From contig NC_134126.1 in the NCBI RefSeq assembly GCF_040939455.1, positions 992,001-1,056,000 on the forward strand: a stretch of 64,000 nt of DNA, written 5' to 3'. The position numbers and the translations under genes are program-made. How positions within the stretch are numbered: the first letter of the stretch is position 1; every line of letters begins with the position of its first letter. Shown one piece after another: positions 23,536 through 36,300 of the stretch. The notes below the pieces were generated by a model that had not been told where the DNA came from, made no database searches, and was given only the letters and a program-made list of their open reading frames with translations. Source of the DNA: Microcebus murinus (Eukaryota; Chordata; Mammalia; Primates; Cheirogaleidae).

Positions 23536-26500
23536 AGCCAGATCCGCACTGCGCCCTGCCTGACCGCCTGTCGTGGATGAGTGGACACAGCCAGATCCGC
23601 ACTGCGCCCTGCCTGACCGCCTGCCGTGGGTGAGTGGACACAGCCAGATCCACACTGCGCCCTGCCTGCCCGTCTGCCGTGGGTGAGTGGACGCAGCCAG
23701 ATCCGCACTGCGCCCTGCCTAACCGTCTCCCGTGGTTGAGTGGACACAGCCAGATCCGCACTGCGCCTTGCCTGCCCGTCTCACGTGGGTGAGTGGACAC
23801 AGCCAGATCCGCACTGCGCCCTACCTGTCCGTCTCCCGTGGGTGAGTGGACACAGCCAGATCCGCACTGCACCCTGCCTGACCGTCCTTCGTGAGTGAGT
23901 GGACACCGCCAGATCCGCACTGCGCCCTGCCTGACCGTCTGCCGTGGGTGAGTGGACACAGCCAGATCCGCACTGCGCCCTGCCTGTCGTCTCCCGTGGG
24001 TGAGTGGACACAGCCAGATCCGCACTACACCCTGCCTGACCGTCTGCCGTGGGTGAGTGGACACAGCCAGATCCGCACTGCGCCCTGCCTTCCCGTCTCC
24101 CGTGGGTGAGTGGACACAGCCAGATCCGCACTGCGCCTTGCCTGCCCGTCTCCCGTCAGTGAGTGGACACAGCCAGATCCGCACTGCGCCCTGCCTGCCC
24201 GTCTCCCGTTGGCGAGTGGACACAGCCAGATCCGCACTGCGCCCTGCCTGCCGATCTCCCGTGGGTGAGTGGACACAGCCAGATCCGCACTGCGCCCTGC
24301 CTGCCCGTCTGCCGTGGGCGAGTGGACACAGCCAGATCCGCACTGCGCCCTGCCTGACCGTCTGCCGTGGGTGAGTGGACACAGCCAGATCCACACTGCG
24401 CCCTGCCTGCCCGTCTGCCGTGGGCGAGTGGACACAGCCAGATCCGCACTGCGCCCTGCCTGACCGTCTGCCGTGGGTGAGTGGACATAGCCAGATCCGC
24501 ACTGCGCCCTGCCTAACCGCCTACCGTGGGTGAGTGGACACAGCCAGATCGGCACTGCGCCCTGCCTGCCCGTCTCCCCTGGGCGAGTGGACACAGCCAT
24601 ATCAGCACTGCACACTGCCTGCCCGTCTGCCGTGGGTGAGTGGACACAGTCAGATCCGCACTGCGCCCTGCCTGACCGTCTGCCGTGGGTGAGTGGACAC
24701 AGCCAGATCCACACTGCGCCCTGCCTGCCCGTCTGCCGTGGGTGAGTGGACACAGCCAGATCCGCAATGCGCCCTGCCTGACCGTCTCCCGTGGGTGAGT
24801 GGACACAGCCAGATCCGCACTGCGCCCTGCCTGCCCGTCTCCCGTGGGTGAGTGGACACAGCCAGATCCGCACTGCGCCCTACCTGTCCGTCTCCCGTGG
24901 GTGAGTGGACACAGCCAGATCCGCACTGCACACTGCCTGACCGTCCTTCGTGAGTGAGTGGACACCGCCAGATCCGCACTGCGCCCTGCCTGCCCGTCTC
25001 CCGTGGGTGAGTGGACACAGCCAGATCCGCACTGCGCCCTGCCTGCCCGTCTCCCGTCAGTGAGTGGACACAGCCAGATCCGCACTGCGCCCTGCCTGCC
25101 CGTCTCCCGTGGGTGAGTGGACACAGCCAGATCCGCACTGCGCGCTGCCTGCCCGCCTCCCGTGGGTGAGTGGACACAGCCAGATCCGCAGAGCGCCCTG
25201 CCTGCCCGTCACCCGTGGGCGAGTGGACACAGCCAGATCCGCACTGCGCCCTGCCTGACCACCTGCCGTGGGTGAGTGGACACAGCCAGATCCGCACTGC
25301 GCCCTGCCTGCCCGTCTCCTGTGGGCGAGTGGACACAGCCAGATCCGCACAGCGCCCTGCCTGTCCTTCTGCTGTGGGTGAGTGGACACAGCCAGATCCG
25401 CACTGCGCCCTGCCTGACCGTCTGCCGTGGGTGAGTGGACACAGCCAGATCCGCACTGCGCCCTGCCTGCCCGTCTCCCGTTGGTGAGTGGACACAGCCA
25501 GATCCGCACTGCGCCCTGCCTGCCCGTCTCCCGTGGGCGAGCCGACACAGCCAGATCCGCACTGCGCACTGCCTGACCGTCTGCCGTGGGTGAGTGGACA
25601 CAGTCAGATCCGCACTGCGCCCTGCCTGACCGTCTGTCGTGGGTGAGTGGACACGGCCAGATCCGCACTGCGCCCGGCCTGACCGTCTGCCGTGGGTGAG
25701 TGGACACAGCCAGATCCACACTGCGCCCTGCCTGCCCGTCTGCCGTGGGTGAGTGGACACAGCCAGATCCGCACTGCGCCCTGCCTGACCGTCTCCTGTG
25801 GGTGAGTGGACACAGCCAGATCCGCACTGCGACCTGCCTGCCCGTCTCACGTGGGTGTGTGGACACAGCCAGATCCGCACTGCGCCCTGCCTGCCCGTCT
25901 CCCGTGGGTGAGTGGACACAGCCAGATCCGCACTGCACCCTGCCTGACCGTCCTTCGTGGGTGAGTGGACACCGCCAGATCCGCACTGTGCCCTTCCTTC
26001 CCGTCTGCCGTGGGCGAGTGGACACAGCCAGATCCTCACTGCGCCATGCCTGCCCGTCTCCCGTGGGTGAGTGGACACAGCCAGATCCGCACTGCGCGCT
26101 GCCTGCCCGTCTCCCGTGGGCGAGTGGACACAGCCAGATCCGCACTGCGCGCTGCCTGCCCGTCTGTCGTGGGCGGTGGACACAGCCATATCCGCACTGC
26201 GCCCTGCCTGCCCGTCTGCCGTGGGTGAGTGGACACAGACAGACCCACACTGCGCCCTGCCTGCCCGTCTGCCGTGGGTGAGCGGACACAGCCAGATCCG
26301 CACTGCGCACTGCCTGACCGTCTGCCGCGGGTGAGTGGACACAGCCAGATCTGCACTGCGCCCTGCCTGACCGCCTGTCGTGGGTGAGTGGACACAGCCA
26401 GATCCGCACTGCGCCCTGCCTGACCGTCTGCCGTGGGTGAGTGGACACAGCCAGATCCGCACTGCGCCCTTCCTGACCGCCTGCCGTGGGTGAGTGGACA

Positions 26501-28136
26501 CAGCCAGATCCACACTGTGCCCTGCCTGCCCGTCTGCCGTGGGTGAGTGGACACAGCCAGATCCGCACTGCGCCCTTCCTGACCGTCTCCCGTGGGTGAG
26601 TGGACACAGCCAGATCCGCACTGCGCCCTGCCTGCCCGTCTCCCGTGGGTGAGTGGACACAGCCATATTCGCACTGCACCTTGCCTGCCTGTCTCGCGTC
26701 AGTGAGTGGACACAGCCAGATCCGTACTGCGCCCTGCCTGCCCGTCTCCCGTGGGTGAGTGGACACAGCCAGATCCGCACTGCGCCCTGCCTGCCCGTCT
26801 CCCGTCAGTGAGTGGACACAGCCAGATCCGCACTGCGCCCTGCATTCCCGTCTCCCGTGGGTGAGTGGACACAGCCATATCCGCACTGCGCGCTGCCTGC
26901 CCGTCTCCCGTGGGCGAGTGGACACAGCCAGATCCGCACTGCGCCCTGCCTGACCGTCTGTCGTGGGCGAGTGGACACAGCCAGATCCGCACTGCGCACT
27001 GCCTGACTGTCTGCCGTGGGTGAGTGGACACAGCCAGATCCGCACTGCGCCCTGCCTGCCGATCTCCCGTGGGTGAGTGGACACAGCCAGATCCGCACTG
27101 CGCCCTGCCTGCCCGTCTGCCGTGGGCGAGTGGACACAGCCAGATCCGCACTGCGCCCTGCCTGACCGTCTGCCGTGGGTGAGTGGACACAGCCAGAACC
27201 ACACTGCGCCCTGCCTGCCCGTCTGCCGTGGGCGAGTGGACACAGCCAGATCCGCACTGCGCCCTGCCTGACCGTCTGCCGTGGGTGAGTGGACACAGCC
27301 AGATCCGCACTGCGCCCTGCCTAACCGCCTACCGTGGGTGAGTGGACACAGCCAGATCGGCACTGCGCCCTGCCTGCCCGTCTCCCCTGGGCGAGTGGAC
27401 ACAGCCATATCAGCACTGCACACTGCCTGCCCGTCTGCCGTGGGTGAGTGGACACAGTCAGATCCGCACTGCGCCCTGCCTGACCGTCTGCCGTGGGTGA
27501 GTGGACACAGCCAGATCCACACTGCGCCCTGCCTGCCCGTCTGCCGTGGGTGAGTGGACACAGCCAGATCCGCAATGCGCCCTGCCTGACCGTCTCCCGT
27601 GGGTGAGTGGACACAGCCAGATCCGCACTGCGCCCTGCCTGCCCGTCTCTCGTGGGTGAGTGGACACAGCCAGATCCGCACTGCACCGTGCCTGCCCGTC
27701 TCCCGTCAGTGAGTGGACACAGCCAGATCCGCACTGCGCCCTGCCTGCCGGTCTCCCGTGGGTGAGTGGACACAGCCAGATCCGCACTGCGCGCTGCCTG
27801 CCCGTCTCCCGTGGGCGAGTGGAAACAGCCAGATCCGCACTGCGCGCTGCCTGCCCGTCTGTCGTGGGCGAGTGGACACAGCCATATCCGCACTGCGCCC
27901 TGCCTGCCCGTCTGCCGTGGGTGAGTGGACACAGCCAGATCCACACTGCGCCCTGCCTGCCCGTCTGCCGTGGGTGAGTGGACACAGCCAGATCCGCACT
28001 GCGCCCTGCCTGACCCTCTCCCGTGGGTGAGTGGACACAGCCAGATCCACACTGCACCCTGCCTGCCCGTCTCCCGTGGGTGAGTGGACACAGTCAGATC
28101 CGCACTGCGCCCTGCCTGCCCGTCTCCCGTGGGCGA
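23475..28136. repeat. 88-monomer block, copy 1 of a tandem doublet (4,662 bp)
   Basis: It is followed directly by copy 2 at 28137-33645. Offsets rise stepwise: 4,662 bp up to about 26010, 4,715 bp to about 27053, then 5,509 bp to the end. Shared markers are CCTGTCGTCTCCC (1-bp deletion, about 23977), the CCTTCGTGAGTGAG unit, CCGCAGAGCGCCC (about 25190), GAGCCGACACAG (about 25541), GTGGGCGGTGGAC (about 26171) and ATATTCGCAC (about 26665). Confidence 0.85.
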
Positions 28137-31100
28137 CCGGACACAGCCAGATCCGCACTGCGCACTGCCTGACCGTCTGCCGTGGGTGAGTGGACACAGC
28201 CAGATCCGCACTGCGCCCTGCCTGACCGCCTGTCGTGGATGAGTGGACACAGCCAGATCCGCACTGCGCCCTGCCTGACCGCCTGCCGTGGGTGAGTGGA
28301 CACAGCCAGATCCACACTGCGCCCTGCCTGCCCGTCTGCCGTGGGTGAGTGGACGCAGCCAGATCCGCACTGCGCCCTGCCTAACCGTCTCCCGTGGTTG
28401 AGTGGACACAGCCAGATCCGCACTGCGCCTTGCCTGCCCGTCTCACGTGGGTGAGTGGACACAGCCAGATCCGCACTGCGCCCTACCTGTCCGTCTCCCG
28501 TGGGTGAGTGGACACAGCCAGATCCGCACTGCACCCTGCCTGACCGTCCTTCGTGAGTGAGTGGACACCGCCAGATCCGCACTGCGCCCTGCCTGACCGT
28601 CTGCCGTGGGTGAGTGGACACAGCCAGATCCGCACTGCGCCCTGCCTGTCGTCTCCCGTGGGTGAGTGGACACAGCCAGATCCGCACTACACCCTGCCTG
28701 ACCGTCTGCCGTGGGTGAGTGGACACAGCCAGATCCGCACTGCGCCCTGCCTTCCCGTCTCCCGTGGGTGAGTGGACACAGCCAGATCCGCACTGCGCCT
28801 TGCCTGCCCGTCTCCCGTCAGTGAGTGGACACAGCCAGATCCGCACTGCGCCCTGCCTGCCCGTCTCCCGTTGGCGAGTGGACACAGCCAGATCCGCACT
28901 GCGCCCTGCCTGCCGATCTCCCGTGGGTGAGTGGACACAGCCAGATCCGCACTGCGCCCTGCCTGCCCGTCTGCCGTGGGCGAGTGGACACAGCCAGATC
29001 CGCACTGCGCCCTGCCTGACCGTCTGCCGTGGGTGAGTGGACACAGCCAGATCCACACTGCGCCCTGCCTGCCCGTCTGCCGTGGGCGAGTGGACACAGC
29101 CAGATCCGCACTGCGCCCTGCCTGACCGTCTGCCGTGGGTGAGTGGACACAGCCAGATCCGCACTGCGCCCTGCCTAACCGCCTACCGTGGGTGAGTGGA
29201 CACAGCCAGATCGGCACTGCGCCCTGCCTGCCCGTCTCCCCTGGGCGAGTGGACACAGCCATATCGGCACTGCACACTGCCTGCCCGTCTGCCGTGGGTG
29301 AGTGGACACAGTCAGATCCGCACTGCGCCCTGCCTGACCGTCTGACGTGGGTGAGTGGACACAGCCAGATCCACACTGCGCCCTGCCTGCCCGTCTGCCG
29401 TGGGTGAGTGGACACAGCCAGATCCGCAATGCGCCCTGCCTGACCGTCTCCCGTGGGTGAGTGGACACAGCCAGATCCGCACTGCGCCCTGCCTGCCCGT
29501 CTCCCGTGGGTGAGTGGACACAGCCAGATCCGCACTGCGCCCTACCTGTCCGTCTCCCGTGGGTGAGTGGACACAGCCAGATCCGCACTGCACACTGCCT
29601 GACCGTCCTTCGTGAGTGAGTGGACACCGCCAGATCCGCACTGCGCCCTGCCTGCCCGTCTCCCGTGGGTGAGTGGACACAGCCAGATCCGCACTGCGCC
29701 CTGCCTGCCCGTCTCCCGTCAGTGAGTGGACACAGCCAGATCCGCACTGCGCCCTGCCTGCCCGTCTCCCGTGGGTGAGTGGACACAGCCAGATCCGCAC
29801 TGCGCGCTGCCTGCCCGCCTCCCGTGGGTGAGTGGACACAGCCAGATCCGCAGAGCGCCCTGCCTGCCCGTCACCCGTGGGCGAGTGGACACAGCCAGAT
29901 CCGCACTGCGCCCTGCCTGACCACCTGCCGTGGGTGAGTGGACACAGCCAGATCCGCACTGCGCCCTGCCTGCCCGTCTCCTGTGGGCGAGTGGACACAG
30001 CCAGATCCGCACAGCGCCCTGCCTGTCCTTCTGCTGTGGGTGAGTGGACACAGCCAGATCCGCACTGCGCCCTGCCTGACCGTCTGCCGTGGGTGAGTGG
30101 ACACAGCCAGATCCGCACTGCGCCCTGCCTGCCCGTCTCCCGTTGGTGAGTGGACACAGCCAGATCCGCACTGCGCCCTGCCTGCCCGTCTCCCGTGGGC
30201 GAGCCGACACAGCCAGATCCGCACTGCGCACTGCCTGACCGTCTGCCGTGGGTGAGTGGACACAGTCAGATCCGCACTGCGCCCTGCCTGACCGTCTGTC
30301 GTGGGTGAGTGGACACGGCCAGATCCGCACTGCGCCCGGCCTGACCGTCTGCCGTGGGTGAGTGGACACAGCCAGATCCACACTGCGCCCTGCCTGCCCG
30401 TCTGCCGTGGGTGAGTGGACACAGCCAGATCCGCACTGCGCCCTGCCTGACCGTCTCCCGTGGGTGAGTGGACACAGCCAGATCCGCACTGCGACCTGCC
30501 TGCCCGTCTCACGTGGGTGTGTGGACACAGCCAGATCCGCACTGCGCCCTGCCTGCCCGTCTCCCGTGGGTGAGTGGACACAGCCAGATCCGCACTGCAC
30601 CCTGCCTGACCGTCCTTCGTGGGTGAGTGGACACCGCCAGATCCGCACTGTGCCCTTCCTTCCCGTCTGCCGTGGGCGAGTGGAAACAGTCAGATCCGCA
30701 CTGCGCCCTGCCTGACTGTCTGCCATCGGTGAGTGGACACAGCCAGATCCTCACTGCGCCATGCCTGCCCGTCTCCCGTGGGTGAGTGGACACAGCCAGA
30801 TCCGCACTGCGCGCTGCCTGCCCGTCTCCCGTGGGCGAGTGGACACAGCCAGATCCGCACTGCGCGCTGCCTGCCCGTCTGTCGTGGGCGGTGGACACAG
30901 CCATATCCGCACTGCGCCCTGCCTGCCCGTCTGCCGTGGGTGAGTGGACACAGACAGACCCACACTGCGCCCTGCCTGCCCGTCTGCCGTGGGTGAGCGG
31001 ACACAGCCAGATCCGCACTGCGCACTGCCTGACCGTCTGCCGCGGGTGAGTGGACACAGCCAGATCCGCACTGCGCCCTGCCTGACCGCCTGTCGTGGGT

Positions 31101-33645
31101 GAGTGGACACAGCCAGATCCGCACTGCGCCCTGCCTGACCGTCTGCCGTGGGTGAGTGGACACAGCCAGATCCGCACTGCGCCCTTCCTGACCGCCTGCC
31201 GTGGGTGAGTGGACACAGCCAGATCCACACTGTGCCCTGCCTGCCCGTCTGCCGTGGGTGAGTGGACACAGCCAGATCCGCACTGCGCCCTTCCTGACCG
31301 TCTCCCGTGGGTGAGTGGACACAGCCAGATCCGCACTGCGCCCTGCCTGCCCGTCTCCCGTGGGTGAGTGGACACAGCCATATTCGCACTGCACCTTGCC
31401 TGCCTGTCTCGCGTCAGTGAGTGGACACAGCCAGATCCGTACTGCGCCCTGCCTGCCCGTCTCCCGTGGGTGAGTGGACACAGCCAGATCCGCACTGCGC
31501 CCTGCCTGCCCGTCTCCCGTCAGTGAGTGGACACAGCCAGATCCGCACTGCGCCCTGCATTCCCGTCTCCCGTGGGTGAGTGGACACAGCCATATCCGCA
31601 CTGCGCGCTGCCTGCCCGTCTCCCGTGGGCGAGTGGACACAGCCAGATCCGCACTGCGCCCTGCCTGACCGTCTGTCGTGGGCGAGTGGACACAGCCAGA
31701 TCCGCACTGCGCACTGCCTGACTGTCTGCCGTGGGTGAGTGGACACAGCCAGATCCGCACTGCGCCCTGCCTGACCACCTGCCGTGGGTGAGTGGACACA
31801 GCCAGATCCGCACTACGCCCTGCCTGTCGGTCTGCTGTGGGTGAGTGGACACAGCCATATCCACACTGCGCCCTGCCTGCCCCTCTGCCGGGGGCGAGTG
31901 GACACAGCCAGATCCGCACTGCGCCCTGCCTGACCGTCTGCCGTGGGTGAGTGGACACAGCCAGATCCGCACTGTGCCCTGCCTGCCCGTCTCCCGGGGG
32001 CGAGTGGACACAACCAGATCCGCACTGCGCCCTGCCTGACCGTCTCTAGTGGGCGAGTGGACACAGTCAGATCCGGACTGCGCCCTGCATGCCCGTCTAC
32101 CGTGGGCGAGTGGACACAGCCAGATCCGCACTGCGCCCTGCCTGACCGTCTGCCGTGGGTGAGTGGACACAGCCAGATCCGCACTGCGCCCTGCCTGACC
32201 GCCTGCCGTGGGTGAGTGGACACAGCCAGATCCGCACTGCGCCCTGCCTGCACGTCACCCGTGGGCGAGTGGACACAGCCAGATCCGCACTGCGCCCTGC
32301 CTGTCGTCTCCCGTGGGTGAGTGGACACAGCCAGATCCGCACTGCGCCCTGCCTGACCGTCTGCAGTGGGTGAGTGGACACAGCCAGATCCGCACTGCGC
32401 CCTGCCTTCCCGTCTCCCGTGGGTGAGTGGACACAGCCAGATCCGCACTGCGCCTTGCCTGCCCGTCTCCCGTCAGTGAGTGGACACAGCCAGATCCGCA
32501 CTGCGCCCTGCCTGCCCGTCTCCCGTTGGTGAGTGGACACAGCCAGATCCGCACTGCGCCCTGCCTGCCGATCTCCCGTGGGTGAGTGGACACAGCCAGA
32601 TCCGCACTGCGCCCTGCCTGCCCGTCTGCCGTGGGCGAGTGGACACAGCCAGATCCGCACTGCGCCCTGCCTGACCGTCTGCCGTGGGTGAGTGGACACA
32701 GCCAGAACCACACTGCGCCCTGCCTGCCCGTCTGCCGTGGGCGAGTGGACACAGCCAGATCCGCACTGCGCCCTGCCTGACCGTCTGCCGTGGGTGAGTG
32801 GACACAGCCAGATCCGCACTGCGCCCTGCCTAACCGCCTACCGTGGGTGAGTGGACACAGCCAGATCGGCACTGCGCCCTGCCTGCCCGTCTCCCCTGGG
32901 CGAGTGGACACAGCCATATCAGCACTGCACACTGCCTGCCCGTCTGCCGTGGGTGAGTGGACACAGTCAGATCCGCACTGCGCCCTGCCTGACCGTCTGC
33001 CGTGGGTGAGTGGACACAGCCAGATCCACACTGCGCCCTGCCTGCCCGTCTGCCGTGGGTGAGTGGACACAGCCAGATCCGCAATGCGCCCTGCCTGACC
33101 GTCTCCCGTGGGTGAGTGGACACAGCCAGATCCGCACTGCGCCCTGCCTGCCCGTCTCTCGTGGGTGAGTGGACACAGCCATATCCGCACTGCACCGTGC
33201 CTGCCCGTCTCCCGTCAGTGAGTGGACACAGCCAGATCCGCACTGCGCCCTGCCTGCCGGTCTCCCGTGGGTGAGTGGACACAGCCAGATCCGCACTGCG
33301 CGCTGCCTGCCCGTCTCCCGTGGGCGAGTGGAAACAGCCAGATCCGCACTGCGCGCTGCCTGCCCGTCTGTCGTGGGCGAGTGGACACAGCCATATCCGC
33401 ACTGCGCCCTGCCTGCCCGTCTGCCGTGGGTGAGTGGACACAGCCAGATCCACACTGCGCCCTGCCTGCCCGTCTGCCGTGGGTGAGTGGACACAGCCAG
33501 ATCCGCACTGCGCCCTGCCTGACCCTCTCCCGTGGGTGAGTGGACACAGCCAGATCCACACTGCACCCTGCCTGCCCGTCTCCCGTGGGTGAGTGGACAC
33601 AGTCAGATCCGCACTGCGCCCTGCCTGCCCGTCTCCCGTGGGCGA
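28137..33645. repeat. Copy 2 of the 88-monomer doublet, expanded to 5,509 bp
   Basis: It carries one extra monomer at about 30680-30735 (GGAAACAGTCAG then CCATCGG). It also carries a 15-monomer insertion at about 31768-32561, which holds CACAACCAGATCC (about 32010), CGTCTCTAGTGGG (about 32043) and GTCTGCAGTGGG (about 32360). The copy starts at the GGGCGACCGGACAC marker, and the same marker follows at its end (about 33640), as expected for a tandem duplication. Confidence 0.83.
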
Positions 33646-35510
33646 CCGGACACAGCCAGATCCGCACTGCGCACTGCCTGACCGTCTGCCGTGGGTGAGT
33701 GGACACAGTCAGATCCGCACTGCGCCCTGCCTGACCGCCTGTCGTGGGTGAGTGGACACAGCCAGATCCGCACTGCGCGCGGCCTGACCGTCTGCCGTGG
33801 GTGAGTGGACACAGCCAGATCCACACTGTGCCCTGCCTGCCCGTCTGCCGTGGGTGAGTGGACACAGCCAGATCCGCACTGCGCCCTGCCTGACCGTCTC
33901 CCGTGGGTGAGTGGACACAGCCAGATCCGCACTGCGCCTTGCCTGCCCGTCTCACGTGGGTGAGTGGACACAGCCAGATCCGCACTGCGCCCTGCCTGCC
34001 CGTCTCCCGGGGGCGAGTGGACACAGCCAGATCCGCACTGCGCCCTGCCTGCCCTTCTGCCGTGTGTGAGTGAACACAGCCAGATCCGCACTGCGCCCTG
34101 CCTGCCCGTCTCCCGTCAGTGAGTGGACACAGCCAGATCCGCACTGCGCCCTACCTGCCCGTCTCCCGTGGGTGAGTGGACACAGCCAGATCCGCACTGC
34201 GCCCCGCCTGTCCGTCTCCCGTGGTTGAGTGGACACAGCCAGATCCGCACTGCGCCTTGCCTGCCCGTCTCACGTGGGTGAGTGGACACAGCCAGATCCG
34301 CACTGCGCCCTGCCTGCCCGTCTCACGTGGGTGTGTGGACACAGCCAGATCCGCACTGCGCCCTGCCTGCCCGTCTCCCGTGGGTGAGTGGACACAGCCA
34401 GATCCGCACTGCACCCTGCCTGACCGTCCTTCGTGGGTGAGTGGACACCGCCAGATCCGCACTGTGCCCTTCCTTCCCGTCTGCCGTGGGCGAGTAGAAA
34501 CAGCCAGATCCGCACTGCGCCATGCCTGACTGTCTGCCGTCGGTGAGTGGACACAGCCAGATCCGCACTGCGCCATGCCTGCCCGTCTCCCGTGGGTGAG
34601 TGGACACAGCCAGATCCGCACTGCGCGCTGCCTGCCCGTCTCCCGTGGGCGAGTGGAAACAGCCAGATCCGCACTGCGCGCTGCCTGCCCGTCTGTCGTG
34701 GGCGAGTGGACACAGCCATATCCGCACTGCGCCCTGCCTGCCCGTCTGCCGTGGGAGAGTGGACACAGCCAGATCCACACTGCGCCCTGCCTTCCCGTCT
34801 TCCGTGGGTGAGTGGACACAGCCAGATCCGCACTGCGCCCTGCCTGACCCTCTCCCGTGGGTGAGTGGACACAGCCAGATCCACACTGCACCCTGCCTGC
34901 CCGTCTCCCGTTGGTGAGTGGACACAGCCAGATCCGCACTGCGCCCTGCCTGCCCGTCTCCCGAGGGCGAGCGGACACAGCCAGATCCGCACTGCGCACT
35001 GCCTGACCGTATCCCGTGGGTGAGTGGACACCGCCAGATCCGCACTGTGCCCTGCCTGCCCGTCTGCCGTGGGCGAGTGGACACAGCCAGATCCGCACTG
35101 CGCCCTGCCTACCCGTCTCAAGTGGGCGAGTGGACACAGACAGATCCGCACTGCGCCCTGCCTGCCCGTCTGCCGTGGGCGCGTGGACACAGCCAGATCC
35201 GCACTGCGCCCTGCCTGACCGTCTGCCGTGGGTGAGTGGACACAGCCAGATCCGCACTGCGCCCTGCCTGACCGCCTGCCGTGGGTGAGTGGACACAGCC
35301 AGATCCGCACTGCGCCCTGCCTGCCCGTCACCCGTGGGCGAGTGGACACAGCCAGATCCGCACTGCGCCCTGTCTGACCGCCTGCCGTGGGTGAGTGGAC
35401 ACAGCCAGATCCGCACTGCGCCCTGCCTGCCCGTCTCCCGTGGGCGAGTGGACACAGCCAGATCCGCACTGCGCCCTGCTTGACCGTCTGCCGTGGGTGA
35501 GTGGACACAG
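31320..35510. repeat. 94-monomer-offset duplication, copy A
   Basis: It matches 36301-40490 at a constant 4,981 bp (94x53 minus 1). It begins near ATATTCGCAC (31380, partner 36361) and overlaps copy 2 of the 88-monomer doublet, so it is a later or overlapping event. Shared markers are GCCCCGCC (about 34201), CACGTGGGTGTGTGG (about 34324), GCGAGTAGAAAC (about 34490), CTCCCGAGGGCG (about 34960) and GGGCGCGTGG (about 35177). Confidence 0.85.
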
Positions 35511-36300
35511 CCAGATCCACACTGCGCCTTGCCTGACCGTCTCACATGGGTGAGTGGAGACAGCCAGATCCGCACTGCGCCCTACCTGCCCGTCTCCCGT
35601 GGGTGAGTGGACACAGCCAGATCCGCACTGCACCCTGCCTGACCGTCCTTCGTGGGTGAGTGGACACCGCCAGATCTGCACTGCGCCCTGCCTACCCGTC
35701 TCCCGTGGGTGAGTGGACACAGCCAGATCCGCACTGCGCACTGCCTGACCGTCTGCCGTGGGTGAGTGGACACAGCCAAATCCGCACTGCGCCCTGCCTG
35801 ACCGCCTGTCGTGGGTGAGTGGACACAGCCAGATCCGCACTGCGCCCTGCCTGACCGTCTGCCTTGGGTGAGTAGACACAGCCAGATCCACACTGCACCC
35901 TGCCTGCCCGTCTGCCGTGGGTGAGGGGACACAGCTAGATCCGCACTGCGCCCTGCCTGACCGTCTCCCGTGGGTGAGTGGACACAGCCAGATCCGCACT
36001 GCGCCTTGCCTGCCCGTCTCACGTGGGTGAGTGGACACAGCCAGATCCGCACTGCGCCCTACCTGCCCGTTTCCCGTGGGTGAGTGGACACAGCCAGATC
36101 CGCACTGCACCCTGCCTGACCGTCCTTCGTGGGTGAGTGGACAGCGCCAGATCCGCACTGCGCCCTGCCTGCCCCTCTCCCGTGGGTGAGTGGACACAGC
36201 CAGATCCGCACTGAGCCCTGCCTGACCGTCTGCCGTGGGTGAGTGGACACAGCCAGATCCACACTGGGCCCTGCCTGCCCGTCTGCCGTCGGCGAGTGGA
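35511..36300. repeat. Spacer of ~15 monomers between the 4,981-bp copies
   Basis: Contains CTGCCTTGGGTGAGTAGAC (about 35862), GAGGGGACACAGCTAG (about 35924), GGACAGCGCC (about 36141) and CACTGGGCCC (about 36264). About 35840-36300 recurs at about 40503-40963 (offset 4,663), so copy B is followed by part of the same spacer. Confidence 0.75.
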
